Positions 30,914 to 40,963 of a stretch of DNA of 55,183 nucleotides are shown here, piece after piece. Source of the stretch: CBDHFQ01 sp965262565. GTDB lineage: Bacteria > Bacteroidota > Bacteroidia > J057. Position numbers and translations under genes: made by a program. The notes under the pieces were generated by a model. The model ran no database searches. It saw nothing but the letters and a program-made list of their open reading frames with translations, and had not been told where the DNA came from. The DNA lies in contig CBDHFQ010000031.1 of the NCBI GenBank assembly GCA_965262565.1, positions 1 to 55,183 of the forward strand, written 5' to 3'. Numbering within the stretch: position 1 is the first letter of the stretch; each line of letters starts with the position of its first letter.

Positions 30914-32278
30914 ATGAAAAGCATTATCCCATTTCTATTTCTGTTTCTCTTTATTAATTGGGTTCCGTGTCCAGCTCAAACTATAACTCCCAAAGGGGTT
31001 AATTCTTCTCATTTGTTAAAACAGAGTAAGAAAAAGCAGACTGAATTTTTATCATCTCTTCATGATATGTTTCTGCTAACGGATGAAGCCTTTGATTCTT
31101 TACTCAAGACCTATCAACTATCAGACCTTAAAAGACCTTTGGAATTAATTCGGAAGAGTGAACACGCGGTTATATTGGATTTGGATGAGCTTCCTTCCGA
31201 TCCACTGGCTGCCTACAGAAAGATGTTTGAAAATATAACGTCTATTGTTCCGGATTGTGAAGATGCTCTTTTTACGATTCATTTAAACCAGGAGAAGGTG
31301 AAGATTCCTAAGGAAGTTCGCATTCATCAGGAATCTTCAGATAATAAGGTTGAAAAATACTACTTTACTTCCACTACGACCATCAAATCGAATATTCATG
31401 GACAGGAATATGAACATAGCTTTCCTTGCTATTATGCAGATACAAAGACCTTCATAAGTGAGTTTTCTTTCGATCATCTTGGATCTGATTCTGACTTACT
31501 GAAGCCCTACGGATTTTATCAAATATTCAATAAAATATTGATCGATAGAAAAGACCCAAGACGACTATATTATGTGTATGATTCCTGGGCCAATGATGAG
31601 GGGCAATATGAGAAAGAGTTTGGCCTGATCTTATTAACTCGGGAACAAGCAGATGAATGGAATGCTAAAGCACATAAAGATGTCTACAAATCAACATTTT
31701 ATCTTCCGTTTATTTCTATAGAGAATCATGAAGGCACTTTTACTTCTGTGGTTACTGCCAACACGATAAATACTTACCAAAGATTAGGATTATTTTCCCA
31801 TTTGAACAATAAACAGATTGAAGAAGGCAAGGAATGTGTCAATCATTCCATTATTCAACACTACAGAGATGTACTTAATTGTTTTCCAAATGTGGTCGCC
31901 AAACTTTCATTACATACCAGGGTGAGTGATGCGCCATATGTATCCTTATTGGAGCGTTTGACAGCCATCAGCGGAGGGACATTTAAACCAACAAAAATTG
32001 TCGATCAGTTTAATGAAACTGTCTTTGGCTCCTCTGACACTGTTATCTTCGAAGTAGCATTTTCTTTTAATAAAAAGCCATATAGTAATGAAGTCAATCT
32101 TACGAAAAGTTGGTTTGACAGTGATTTTTTAGTGTTCATTAATGAAGTGTTAAGCGATAATGGTGTCAATGGAAAGTTTTACCTTTTTAATGGCCGAAAT
32201 GATTACAAGAGTATAATCTTTTTGGAGTCCGATCAATTTCAACAATTGCAGCAGTCTCAAGGTGAGTTATTTGAATAA
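30914..32278 (+). CDS. Secreted protein of unknown function, 454 aa
   Basis: A clear signal peptide (FLFLFLFINWVPCPAQ) is followed by a soluble protein with few Cys and no recognisable repeat. Features seen are the segments HSFPCYYADTKTFISEFSFD and LYYVYDSWANDEGQYEKEFG, and a Phe- and Asn-rich C-terminus (GKFYLFNGRNDYKSIIFLE). I do not recognise the family. It stands alone between two intergenic gaps and probably has its own promoter. There is no T9SS sorting domain, so it is likely periplasmic. Confidence 0.7.
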   Translation: MKSIIPFLFLFLFINWVPCPAQTITPKGVNSSHLLKQSKKKQTEFLSSLHDMFLLTDEAFDSLLKTYQLSDLKRPLELIRKSEHAVILDLDELPSDPLAAYRKMFENITSIVPDCEDALFTIHLNQEKVKIPKEVRIHQESSDNKVEKYYFTSTTTIKSNIHGQEYEHSFPCYYADTKTFISEFSFDHLGSDSDLLKPYGFYQIFNKILIDRKDPRRLYYVYDSWANDEGQYEKEFGLILLTREQADEWNAKAHKDVYKSTFYLPFISIENHEGTFTSVVTANTINTYQRLGLFSHLNNKQIEEGKECVNHSIIQHYRDVLNCFPNVVAKLSLHTRVSDAPYVSLLERLTAISGGTFKPTKIVDQFNETVFGSSDTVIFEVAFSFNKKPYSNEVNLTKSWFDSDFLVFINEVLSDNGVNGKFYLFNGRNDYKSIIFLESDQFQQLQQSQGELFE

Positions 32279-32349
32279 TTCCCTTATCGGTTGTTCTGGG
32301 AAGATGTTTACCTTCAATATAGCGTAATATACTTATACCCATTTTTATT

Positions 32350-32994
32350 ATGGCCAAAGGATTTGATGTTGTAGCACCTTTTTATGATAAGCTTGCCTTT
32401 CTTTTCTTTGGAAATACCTTAAAAAAAGCTCAGACTACTTTTCTTTCCTGTATTCCCAAACAAGCAAATGTTCTTATTATAGGAGGCGGGACAGGTTGGA
32501 TTGCTACAAAAGTCATGGAAGTCGCTAACCCTCAATCAATATGTTATTTAGAAGTTTCAGCGAAGATGTTAACATTGGCACAAGCCCATTGGCACAAATA
32601 CTTTCCTCATAAATCCAGCCATATCTCTTTTATATGTCAATCAGAAAATTATCTCTTAGACCGAGAGTTATACTTTGATGTGATTATTACTCCTTTTGTC
32701 CTGGATATTTATAAAGGAGAGGAACTGGAACATATGTGCCAATTACTTTATACTAAATTAGTGAAAGACGGCTATTGGTTATTTACTGATTTTCACTTAG
32801 CAGGATTCCCACAAAATATATGGGCTTATCCATTAATTAGAAGTATGTATATATTCTTTCAATTAACCTGTGGGATAAGGCCATCAACTTTACCTGATTT
32901 TGAGGGAACGTTTAATTTAATAGGATTGACTTGCGAAGAAAAAAGGTTGTATTATGTAAAGTGTGTACAGGCAGTACTTCTCCGAAAATATTAA
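32350..32994 (+). CDS. Class I SAM-dependent methyltransferase
   Basis: This 214-residue protein has the SAM-binding motif I NVLIIGGGTGWIATKV at about residue 38, an acidic residue at the end of the next strand (CYLEVSAKMLTLAQ), and motif IV-like VIITPFVLDIY. The second half has a hydrophobic stretch (NIWAYPLIRSMYIFFQL) seen in methyltransferases acting on lipids or quinones. It resembles UbiE/COQ5-type and Methyltransf_11/25 enzymes, but the substrate is not evident. Confidence 0.85.
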   Translation: MAKGFDVVAPFYDKLAFLFFGNTLKKAQTTFLSCIPKQANVLIIGGGTGWIATKVMEVANPQSICYLEVSAKMLTLAQAHWHKYFPHKSSHISFICQSENYLLDRELYFDVIITPFVLDIYKGEELEHMCQLLYTKLVKDGYWLFTDFHLAGFPQNIWAYPLIRSMYIFFQLTCGIRPSTLPDFEGTFNLIGLTCEEKRLYYVKCVQAVLLRKY

Positions 32995-33029
32995 AGACTT
33001 TCGGTATTCTTTTACTGGAAAAAGGATAA

Positions 33030-33662
33030 TTAGTATTGATTTAACTCATCTTTGATATTACATAATACATCAAGGATGTTAGCCACTTTAGGGGAGTCCG
33101 CATCTTCCCTGATAAGAAAAGGTAAAATAGCACCTAGTTCGTCTCCCATGATGTAAATGATACCGGAATCTACAGATTTGAGATTTACGACTAAATCCAT
33201 TTTTATATCATCACTTAATACAATGTGACTAAATAGAGGGTCGTTTGTATGAATATCTATCCAGGGAGCAATTTGATGACTGATTTTTTGAAGATCTCTG
33301 TAAGGCATGTAGTCATTAAATGCAGAATACAAGGCGGAGGCTTTGGAAACACGTAGGATTTTCAAATTTGGATTGATCATCGGTAGCGTAATTTTCGTAC
33401 TCCATAGTTTCCCTTTTTTGCGATCTGCTTGTTCCAATGCGAGAGGCTCTATCCTGACTGGGTAATTTCGATAATCTCCATAGAAGGTAAATTGTTGAGG
33501 TTGTGTGAAAGCCAATTTTAATCCCAGAGAATTGGCCAGTTTTCCAAATTGATCTTCTTTTTTTCGAAAAGCGCGATTTCTATATACTCCTATACCTATG
33601 CTCAAAAGTGTGAGAGAAATAACTATAATCAGCATGAAGGAATTAGGTAGTAACAAATCCAT
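33030..33662 (-). CDS. Membrane-anchored protein of unknown function, 210 aa
   Basis: One N-terminal membrane segment (FMLIIVISLTLLSIGIGVY) is followed by a cytoplasmic alpha/beta domain with FGKLANSLGLKLAFTQPQQF and YGDYRNYPVRIEPLALEQ, a pattern seen in poorly characterised DUF proteins. It starts 1 bp after the smpB stop, so the two are co-transcribed, although no functional link is known. Confidence 0.72.
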   Translation of the reverse strand: MDLLLPNSFMLIIVISLTLLSIGIGVYRNRAFRKKEDQFGKLANSLGLKLAFTQPQQFTFYGDYRNYPVRIEPLALEQADRKKGKLWSTKITLPMINPNLKILRVSKASALYSAFNDYMPYRDLQKISHQIAPWIDIHTNDPLFSHIVLSDDIKMDLVVNLKSVDSGIIYIMGDELGAILPFLIREDADSPKVANILDVLCNIKDELNQY

Positions 33663-33663
33663 A

Positions 33664-34128
33664 TTAATAATTCTTTAATGCCCGATCCAATTCCCTTTTC
33701 GTATCTTTACTTTTCAGATCCTCACGCTTGTCGTACAATTTCTTTCCTTTTGCAATTCCAATATTCATTTTTGCGTAATTACGACCATTAAAAAAAATCT
33801 TTAATGGTATAAGCGTCAGCCCTTTTTGGTCCAATTGTTTATTAATTTTTGCAATCTCCCTTTTTTTCAACAATAATTTTCTCTGTCTGTTGGGTTCGTG
33901 ATTATTATAGCTTCCCTGAGCGTATTCACTAATATGCATATTTTTGATGAATACCTCTCCATGATCTACAAAACAATAGGCTTCTTGTAGATTTGCTTTT
34001 CCATCTCTTAAAGATTTGACTTCTGTACCTGTTAATGAAAGACCAGCCGTAAATTCTTCCAGAATATGGTAATTATGCCTGGCTTTTCTATTAGTGATAA
34101 CTGTCTGATTTCTTCCTTTTTCTGCCAT
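33664..34128 (-). CDS. smpB: SsrA-binding protein SmpB
   Basis: This 154-residue protein brings tmRNA to stalled ribosomes in trans-translation. Signature segments are NRKARHNYHILEEFTAGLSL, TGTEVKSLRDGKANLQEAY and KNMHISEYAQGSYNNHEP, followed by RKLLLKKREI and the basic C-terminal tail (GKKLYDKREDLKSKDTKREL) that enters the decoding centre. Length is typical. The tmRNA gene itself is not in this window. Confidence 0.97.
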   Translation of the reverse strand: MAEKGRNQTVITNRKARHNYHILEEFTAGLSLTGTEVKSLRDGKANLQEAYCFVDHGEVFIKNMHISEYAQGSYNNHEPNRQRKLLLKKREIAKINKQLDQKGLTLIPLKIFFNGRNYAKMNIGIAKGKKLYDKREDLKSKDTKRELDRALKNY

Positions 34129-34251
34129 ATCAATCCTATCCCTTTCTAACTAATCTATAAAAAGTTCTCATAACAACGTAATCAGTTATCTTTTGTTCAT
34201 TATTCTAACGAACTTTCAGATTTTACATGAGTCGAAAAATGAGGACTACAA

Positions 34252-35379
34252 TTATTCTTTTAAAACCAAATCTGCTGCTTTTTCTCCGAGCCAACTACCT
34301 AAGGCAACACCCATCCCACCAAGTCTTACTGCAGCGAAGACATTGGGAGTGATTTCCTCCAAAATGGGAAATTTACTCTCACCAAGCCCCAATATCCCAC
34401 TCCATTCATGTGTGTATCGCACATTCTTATTGGGAAGAATGACTTCATGAACCATTTCTTTTAACGCATTTGTGATTTCTTCAGTAGTACCGGCCTCATC
34501 AGTTTGTTCTTCTTCAGGAGCGCGATTTCTTGCTCCTCCTATGAGTACCCTATTTCCTACATTTCTAAAATAAATATAGCCTCTGTCAAAATGAAAACAT
34601 CCTTTTATGGGAAGGTCTGGGATAGGGGAGGTGAGCAATACCTGATTTCTAGCGGGAAACACCGGCAATTGAGGGAAAAGTTGATGCGTAAATCCGTTAG
34701 TGGCTAAGAGTAAATGCTTAGTAGTTAAAGGCATGTCTGCATCCGAATAAACTCTGATATGGTCCGGATCAGTTTCGATATGTTCTATTTTCCATTGAGA
34801 TAAAAATCTGATTCCCAAATGTTGTGCTTGCTCGACCAGACTCAGCATTAACTTTCCCGGATGAAGCTGTGCTTCAGAAGGGATATTAATGAGCTTCTGG
34901 CCATTTGAAAATGGGTGAGGAGAATCAGAGATCTGAAAGTAATTTGGATTACCCGTAATTTTATTCATTTGCTCATTAAGAGAGGGAATTGCTTCTTGAA
35001 CATCATGTAAGCTTTGGCTGTTTTCACTGGTAAATAATTCATAACCACCATGTTGTTCCCACTCCATATCTTCTTTATCAAATTGTTCACACAATTTTTC
35101 CAGGCCTTCATGCCTGGCAGCCACTAGATCCCATACCTGCTGCTCTCCATGTTCTTCCAGATCAGCTAGCAACTCAGAGGGAGACCCCAGGCATCCAAAT
35201 CCTGCATTTCTGGTACTCGCACCTGAAGGAATAGAACCTCTTTCGCAGATGAGAATATCCCAGTCTTTTCTTTTTTTCTTTAAATGGATGGCTGCTTGAA
35301 GTCCCACAATTCCACTTCCCACAATCAAAGCATCTACTGGTCTGTAAAAACTACTCTCTTCCCAATAACTTACTTTCAT
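34252..35379 (-). CDS. FAD-dependent oxidoreductase, DAO family
   Basis: This 375-residue flavoenzyme has the ADP-binding motif DALIVGSGIVGLQAAIHLKK near residue 17, the GASTRNAGFGCLGSP segment typical of glycine oxidase and related amino-acid oxidases, and a C-terminal FAD-closing motif (VRLGGMGVALGSWLGEKAA). It oxidises an amine or amino acid; the substrate cannot be read from sequence. It is divergent from the large surface-protein gene, with 140 bp between. Confidence 0.9.
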   Translation of the reverse strand: MKVSYWEESSFYRPVDALIVGSGIVGLQAAIHLKKKRKDWDILICERGSIPSGASTRNAGFGCLGSPSELLADLEEHGEQQVWDLVAARHEGLEKLCEQFDKEDMEWEQHGGYELFTSENSQSLHDVQEAIPSLNEQMNKITGNPNYFQISDSPHPFSNGQKLINIPSEAQLHPGKLMLSLVEQAQHLGIRFLSQWKIEHIETDPDHIRVYSDADMPLTTKHLLLATNGFTHQLFPQLPVFPARNQVLLTSPIPDLPIKGCFHFDRGYIYFRNVGNRVLIGGARNRAPEEEQTDEAGTTEEITNALKEMVHEVILPNKNVRYTHEWSGILGLGESKFPILEEITPNVFAAVRLGGMGVALGSWLGEKAADLVLKE

Positions 35380-35444
35380 ATTTTTTTGGTTACTTTTTTT
35401 AATTCAATTGTCTTTTCACCATGTAAACTAGAAATATTGATCTA

Positions 35445-35452
35445 TAAATTTG
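35445..35452 (+). promoter_or_regulatory. Possible -7 element for the 1272-aa surface protein
   Basis: TAAATTTG matches TAnnTTTG exactly and lies 67 bp before the ATG at 35520. The -33 region is not convincing. Confidence 0.28.
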
Positions 35453-35519
35453 TCTTAGGTATAGTGTTTGTTCGTTTGTATATAGTATAAACGAAATACA
35501 TCGCCCCAGCTCTATCCAT

Positions 35520-38500
35520 ATGAAGCTACACATTACTATATATTTTTTCATCTTTTTACTCCTATTCCAACATTCATCCTTTCTACAAGGAGACGAAGAT
35601 ACAGCTCCTTGGATGGCAACTTCAACTCTAATTAAGGGGGGAATTCCATTTATCCAAAACATTGGACAATGGAATGAAGAAATTCTTTATTTAGCAAATA
35701 TTAATAAAGGAGAAATTCTATTTGAATCAGATGGATTTACCTATCACTTTCAACAAGGACCCATCACTCATCCTTTTCAGCAAGTATCCTATATGGGAAT
35801 GAATCCCGATACTTCTGTGCTCCACCATATTGTTAAGACCAAATTTCTTCATTCAACATTATCTGCCGAAGTTATTCCATCACATATAGAGCCTTACTAT
35901 CACAATTATTTTATTGGAAATGATCCCCAGCAATGGGCAAGTAAGGTACCAGTCTTTAAAAAACTCAGCTATGAAGATTTGTATCCGGGAATTGATATGC
36001 ACATTTTCGGTGTGGAGCAGCAATTAAAGATTGAATATCATGTAGAGAGTGGAATTTCTCCATCCCAAATTGAAATAGCATTTTTGGGAGCTGATTCTAT
36101 GTATCTCTCGGAGGGAACTTTGCATCTCAAAACACAGATAGGTGTGTTGAAGGAATCTCCTCCCTTTGCATATCAATATATTCAGGATAGAAAGGTGGTA
36201 GTTCCATGTGAATACCATTTGGATGGGGAAGTGTTAACGTACTTATTTCCCAAAGGATATAACCAAACCCTTCCCCTAATTATTGATCCCACCTTAACTT
36301 TTTCCACCCATACAGCTTCTATGGCAGATAATTGGGGATTTACAGCTACGTTTGATAATGCAGGTAATGCTTATGCAGGAGGGGTAGTGTATAAAGATGG
36401 ACCTACTGCTACTGATTTGACATTTCCTACGACACCTGGAGCATTTCAAACGACTTATAAGGGAGGGTTGACAGATATGACCATTACAAAGTTCAATCCG
36501 ACCGGTACTCAAATGATTTATTCTACTTACATAGGAGGAGTCCTAAATGATCAACCTCATAGTTTGATTGTAAATGAAAATAATGAATTATGGATCTTTG
36601 GCAGGACTAACTCAGAAGATTTTCCCGTGACAAATAATGCTTTCCAAGCTGCGTTGGCTGGAGGATATGATATTTGTGTGATAAAATTGGCTGCAGATGG
36701 CACTTCATTGATAGGATCTACTTTTATCGGTGGGTCAGAGGATGATGGAGTAAATGGAAATACCAGCTTTTCTTCATCGACAAAGCTAAAATACAATTAT
36801 GGCGATGATGCAAGAGGTGAAATCATCATCAATCAAGCAGATGAAGCATATATCGCTTCCTGTACATTTTCAAATAATTTTCCGGTTACCGGTAGTGCCT
36901 TTCAACAGCAAATTCGCGGTGAACAGGAAGCTTGCGTGTTTAAAGTGAGCAGCGATTTGTCCAGACTTATATGGGCCAGTTATTTAGGAGGAGCTGGAGA
37001 TGATGCGGCATATGGATTAAAGCTTTCCGAGAACCAGCATATCTACATTACCGGAGGTAGTTCGAGTCCTACCATGGCTTTTCCTTCTCGGCCAATTTCT
37101 CAGGGTTCTGGTCCTCCAGGATTAAGCAATACTTTTATGGGCGGTATGTCCGATGGATTTGTAGCTGAAGTGGAAGAGGATGGCTCTGCATTAATTGCAG
37201 GGAATTTTTTAGGAACAGCAGATTATGATCAGTCTTTTCTAATCGATACCGATCGATTCGGAAATGTTTATTTATCGGGGCAGACACTGGGGAATTTCCC
37301 TGTGGTAAATCCTGCTACTGGAGCGGTGTATGTAGATCAAAATGCTCCGCAATTTATTGTGAAATTAACCCCTGCTTTAAATGAAATTTTGTATGCTACT
37401 ACCTTTGGAACTCCTAATGCCTTAAAAATAAATATTTCACCTACAGCTTTTTTGGTGGACATTTGTGAAAATGTATATGTAACTGGGTGGGGGGGGAAGA
37501 CAAATTCTGGATTTGGAGATGCAGGTAATGTGAATAATATGCCCCTTTCAGCAGATGCTATTCAACGGCAAACGGATGGAAGTGATTTGTATACGATTGT
37601 TTTTTCAAAAGATGCTCAGGATGTACTTTATGGATCTTATCTAGGTGGTATAGATACAAATCCAGATAGCGGAACCGGAGAACATGTAGATGGAGGAACA
37701 AGTAGATTTGATAAAAATGGGGTGGTATATCACTCGGTCTGTGCTGGTTGTTTAACGACACCTTCTTTTCCTACCACTCCTGGTGCTTTCGGACCGGAAA
37801 GGTTAGGGGACAATTGTAATCTGGCCATTTTTAGAATGGATTTTGATTTAGCGGGAATAGAAGCTGCATTCTCTGCCTTTGATTCTTTGAGTCAGCTTAT
37901 TCCAGAAGGAGAAGGAGGATGTGCTCCATATACTGTTACTTTTGAAAATGCTAGCGAGAACGGAGATGTAGATTTTACCAACTACATTTGGGACTTTGGA
38001 GACGGCTCTGATCAAAGCGATGAAGAATCACCTGCACATACTTATACCTCTCCAGGTTTGTATGAAGTGCAAATGATTATGATAGATTCGACGAGTTGTA
38101 ATATTTCCGATACTGTATTCCGACAGATTCAGATTTACGGTATTCCCGAAGTAGATGCCGGAGAAGACCAACTGATTTGTGAGGGAGCTTCTGTAGCATT
38201 AAATGCTCAAGCTGTGGGAACTTTCAGCTGGGCACCCGCAGAAGGCTTATCAAATGCATCTATCCCCAATCCTGTTGCTTCTCCACTATCCTCTACTGTG
38301 TATACAGTTTCTGTTGAAAATGAAAATGGGTGTGTCGCCCAAGACGAGGTAGAAGTTAATGTAAGGGGCTCACTATCCTTAGAAATTGGCACTAATATGC
38401 AGATATGTGAATCTTCTTCTGCCACAATTAATGTGTCTGGCCCTCCAAACACTTCCTATCAGTGGTCGCCAGCTGTCCTATTAGATGATGCCAGTGTTCC

Positions 38501-39338
38501 CAATCCTACCATCACTAATTTGCTTGAAAGTACCTTATTCACTGTGATGGCAACAGCGGAAAATGGATGTACCATAATGGATTCCGTATTTGTAGAAGTA
38601 GTAGATCCACCTGTGACTAATGTGGATGAAGAGGGTTCTGTTTGCCAGAATGGGAGAGTCAGCCTACGTGCAACAGGAGGAAATCGTTATCTCTGGAGCA
38701 CTGGAGATGAAGGGGATGTATTAAATGTTTCCCCAACTGAAGCAACGATATATACGGTACAAAGCTTTCTTGGAGAATGTGAGGGTAGTATAGCTTCTAT
38801 CTTAATAGAACCTGAAGACCTGATTCCAAGAGCTGACTTTAGCTTAGATACCTTGGGAGCTTATGCCCCTTTCACTACCCAATTCATAAATAATTCAGAG
38901 AATGCGACACAATTTCGATGGATTATTTCCCCTTTGAACATAGAACTAGAAGGACGGACTCCCAACTTTACTTTCCCAAAAGCAGATGATTATCAAATCC
39001 AGCTCATCGCAGCTACTGAATTTGGATGTGCGGACACTTTTAGTAGGTTCTTAGAAGTAGATAATGTGAGATTATTTATTCCCAATGCATTTTCTCCTAA
39101 TGGGGATGAAGTAAACTCCCACTTTGTAATTGGTTATCAAGGAATGAGTGCAGTCTCTGTGAAGATATTTAGTAGATGGGGTATTGAAATTTTTTCTTCC
39201 AACAATCCAGAAAATCCATGGGATGGCACTTATAATGGAGTTGAAGTCCCGGAAGGGGTTTATGTATATCTTGTTGAAGCTCTGGGAGAAAATAATGTGA
39301 TCTATCGCAGAAATGGGACTGTAACTGTCATTCGATAA
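35520..39338 (+). CDS. Large surface protein with SBBP repeats, PKD domain and gliding-motility-type C-terminal domain
   Basis: This 1272-residue protein has a signal peptide (IYFFIFLLLFQHSSF). The N-terminal domain at about 40-260 has the pattern FIQNIGQWNEEILYLANINK. A beta-propeller region of SBBP-like repeats follows to about 780 (FPTTPGAFQTTYKGG, MIYSTYIGGVLNDQ, SLIGSTFIGGSEDD). Next are a PKD domain (IWDFGDGSDQSDEESPAHTY) and several Ig-like SprB-type units (YQWSPAVLLDDASVPNPTI). The end is a gliding motility-associated C-terminal domain (IPNAFSPNGDEVN, FSRWGIEIFSS, PWDGTYNGVEVPEGVYVYL) that targets type IX secretion (type B signal). It probably acts as an adhesin or surface scaffold. 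Confidence 0.92.
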   Translation: MKLHITIYFFIFLLLFQHSSFLQGDEDTAPWMATSTLIKGGIPFIQNIGQWNEEILYLANINKGEILFESDGFTYHFQQGPITHPFQQVSYMGMNPDTSVLHHIVKTKFLHSTLSAEVIPSHIEPYYHNYFIGNDPQQWASKVPVFKKLSYEDLYPGIDMHIFGVEQQLKIEYHVESGISPSQIEIAFLGADSMYLSEGTLHLKTQIGVLKESPPFAYQYIQDRKVVVPCEYHLDGEVLTYLFPKGYNQTLPLIIDPTLTFSTHTASMADNWGFTATFDNAGNAYAGGVVYKDGPTATDLTFPTTPGAFQTTYKGGLTDMTITKFNPTGTQMIYSTYIGGVLNDQPHSLIVNENNELWIFGRTNSEDFPVTNNAFQAALAGGYDICVIKLAADGTSLIGSTFIGGSEDDGVNGNTSFSSSTKLKYNYGDDARGEIIINQADEAYIASCTFSNNFPVTGSAFQQQIRGEQEACVFKVSSDLSRLIWASYLGGAGDDAAYGLKLSENQHIYITGGSSSPTMAFPSRPISQGSGPPGLSNTFMGGMSDGFVAEVEEDGSALIAGNFLGTADYDQSFLIDTDRFGNVYLSGQTLGNFPVVNPATGAVYVDQNAPQFIVKLTPALNEILYATTFGTPNALKINISPTAFLVDICENVYVTGWGGKTNSGFGDAGNVNNMPLSADAIQRQTDGSDLYTIVFSKDAQDVLYGSYLGGIDTNPDSGTGEHVDGGTSRFDKNGVVYHSVCAGCLTTPSFPTTPGAFGPERLGDNCNLAIFRMDFDLAGIEAAFSAFDSLSQLIPEGEGGCAPYTVTFENASENGDVDFTNYIWDFGDGSDQSDEESPAHTYTSPGLYEVQMIMIDSTSCNISDTVFRQIQIYGIPEVDAGEDQLICEGASVALNAQAVGTFSWAPAEGLSNASIPNPVASPLSSTVYTVSVENENGCVAQDEVEVNVRGSLSLEIGTNMQICESSSATINVSGPPNTSYQWSPAVLLDDASVPNPTITNLLESTLFTVMATAENGCTIMDSVFVEVVDPPVTNVDEEGSVCQNGRVSLRATGGNRYLWSTGDEGDVLNVSPTEATIYTVQSFLGECEGSIASILIEPEDLIPRADFSLDTLGAYAPFTTQFINNSENATQFRWIISPLNIELEGRTPNFTFPKADDYQIQLIAATEFGCADTFSRFLEVDNVRLFIPNAFSPNGDEVNSHFVIGYQGMSAVSVKIFSRWGIEIFSSNNPENPWDGTYNGVEVPEGVYVYLVEALGENNVIYRRNGTVTVIR

Positions 39339-39366
39339 GTCAAAGTATAAATTTGTAGATTATTCC

Positions 39367-39379
39367 TGACAAAATGTCA
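39367..39379. promoter_or_regulatory. Palindrome in the miaB promoter region
   Basis: TGACA-AAA-TGTCA is a perfect 5+3+5 inverted repeat lying 20 bp upstream of the candidate -7 element of miaB, where an operator would overlap the -33 position. No regulator is identified. Confidence 0.35.
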
Positions 39380-39398
39380 CTTCATTATTCTTTTTGCG

Positions 39399-39406
39399 TA
39401 TATTTG
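39399..39406 (+). promoter_or_regulatory. Candidate miaB -7 element
   Basis: TATATTTG is an exact TAnnTTTG match 20 bp before the miaB ATG (39427). The -33 position falls inside the TGACA palindrome. Confidence 0.4.
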
Positions 39407-39426
39407 CAGGATAATTTTTAATCCAT

Positions 39427-40914
39427 ATGCGAGATAAGATAACGCAGAAAGTTTTTACACCTGAATCTTTGGTAACAAAAATTGATGAATCTCAGCAAGG
39501 TCAGGTATATGAGGGAGTTTCTTTTAAGGCTGGGACGGGAAAGTTAGCTTACATTGAAACTTATGGATGCCAGATGAATTTTTCCGATACGGAAATAGTA
39601 GCATCCAAACTGAAGGAAATGAATTATGGATTTACTTCAAATGTAGATGAGGCAGATTTAATTTTTATTAATACCTGTAGCATCAGAGAAAATGCTGAAA
39701 CTAAGGTATGGAATAGACTGCGACATTTTCGAAAAAGAAAGGAACGCCAACCCAATTTGTTGATTGGAATTTTAGGATGTATGGCCGAACGGCTTAAGGC
39801 AACATTGCTGGAAGAATCTCAATTGGTGGATATGGTGGTGGGTCCGGATGCGTACCGAGATTTACCTACCTTGATTGCCGATGTAGATGGTGGACAAAAA
39901 GCGGTGAATGTCCTATTGTCCCGAGAAGAAACTTATGCAGATATTTCTCCCGTTCGCCTTAACAGTAATGGGGTTACCTCCTTTGTAACTATTATGAGAG
40001 GGTGCGATAATATGTGTAGTTTTTGTGTGGTTCCTTTTACCAGAGGGCGAGAGAGAAGTAGAGATCCCTATTCTATTGTGAGAGAAGTAAAAGAGTTGGA
40101 AAGGCAAAGTTATAAGGAGGTTACTTTGTTGGGTCAAAATGTGGATTCCTACACATGGTCCCCCAGGACAGATTTAAAAGGAAAAGCACAAATTGAAAAA
40201 GAAATAAAGAAAGGAACTTCTGTAGAGGTTGTGAGATTTGCAGGCTTGTTAGCGATGGTAGCTGAAGCCGTTCCTAATGTCAGAATTCGATTTTCCACCA
40301 GCCACCCCAAAGATATTACAGATGATGTTCTGTATACAATGGCAGCTTTCCCTAATATTTGCAAATATATTCATTTACCCTTACAGTCAGGAAGTTCGAG
40401 GATATTATCTTTAATGAATAGAGGATACTCTGCAGCATGGTATAAAGAAAAAGTAGATCGAATAAGGACTATTTTACCCAACTGTGCCATTTCTTCAGAT
40501 ATTATCACAGGATTTTGTACAGAAACAGAAGAGGATCATCTTCAAACAATCGAAATGATGAAGTATGCAGGTTTTTCTCAATCCTTTATGTTTGCCTATT
40601 CCGAACGTCCCGGGACTGCTGCGGCTAAAAAGCTAGAGGATGATATTCCTTTGGCAATCAAGAAAAGCAGGTTAGCCGAAGTGATTGCCCTACAAAAAGA
40701 GTTGTCACTCCAATTTAATCATTCTCAGGTAGGAAAAATTCATGAGGTCCTGATAGAAGGGGATTCCAAGCGTTCTTCACTAGATTTTTGTGGGCGTACA
40801 GATCAAAATAATATGGTCGTATTTCCTAAAGTAGAGCATGTCCAGCCTGGAGATTATGTACATGTTCGAATTACCGGAGCTACGAGTGCTACCCTCAAAG
40901 GGGTAGTGATGTAA
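39427..40914 (+). CDS. miaB: tRNA-2-methylthio-N6-dimethylallyladenosine synthase MiaB
   Basis: This 495-residue radical SAM methylthiotransferase modifies A37 of tRNAs that read UNN codons. The N-terminal UPF0004 domain carries three cluster-binding Cys (ETYGCQMNFSDTE, NTCSIRENAE, ILGCMAERLK). The radical SAM motif is CDNMCSFC in MRGCDNMCSFCVVPFTRGRE. A C-terminal TRAM domain follows (VGKIHEVLIEGDSK, GDYVHVRITGAT). All catalytic motifs are intact. The sigma-54-type activator gene follows after 49 bp. Confidence 0.97.
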   Translation: MRDKITQKVFTPESLVTKIDESQQGQVYEGVSFKAGTGKLAYIETYGCQMNFSDTEIVASKLKEMNYGFTSNVDEADLIFINTCSIRENAETKVWNRLRHFRKRKERQPNLLIGILGCMAERLKATLLEESQLVDMVVGPDAYRDLPTLIADVDGGQKAVNVLLSREETYADISPVRLNSNGVTSFVTIMRGCDNMCSFCVVPFTRGRERSRDPYSIVREVKELERQSYKEVTLLGQNVDSYTWSPRTDLKGKAQIEKEIKKGTSVEVVRFAGLLAMVAEAVPNVRIRFSTSHPKDITDDVLYTMAAFPNICKYIHLPLQSGSSRILSLMNRGYSAAWYKEKVDRIRTILPNCAISSDIITGFCTETEEDHLQTIEMMKYAGFSQSFMFAYSERPGTAAAKKLEDDIPLAIKKSRLAEVIALQKELSLQFNHSQVGKIHEVLIEGDSKRSSLDFCGRTDQNNMVVFPKVEHVQPGDYVHVRITGATSATLKGVVM

Positions 40915-40963
40915 ATTCTTGTTCTGGTTTTACGATGTACTAACTATTTAGAGAAAAATTCTA

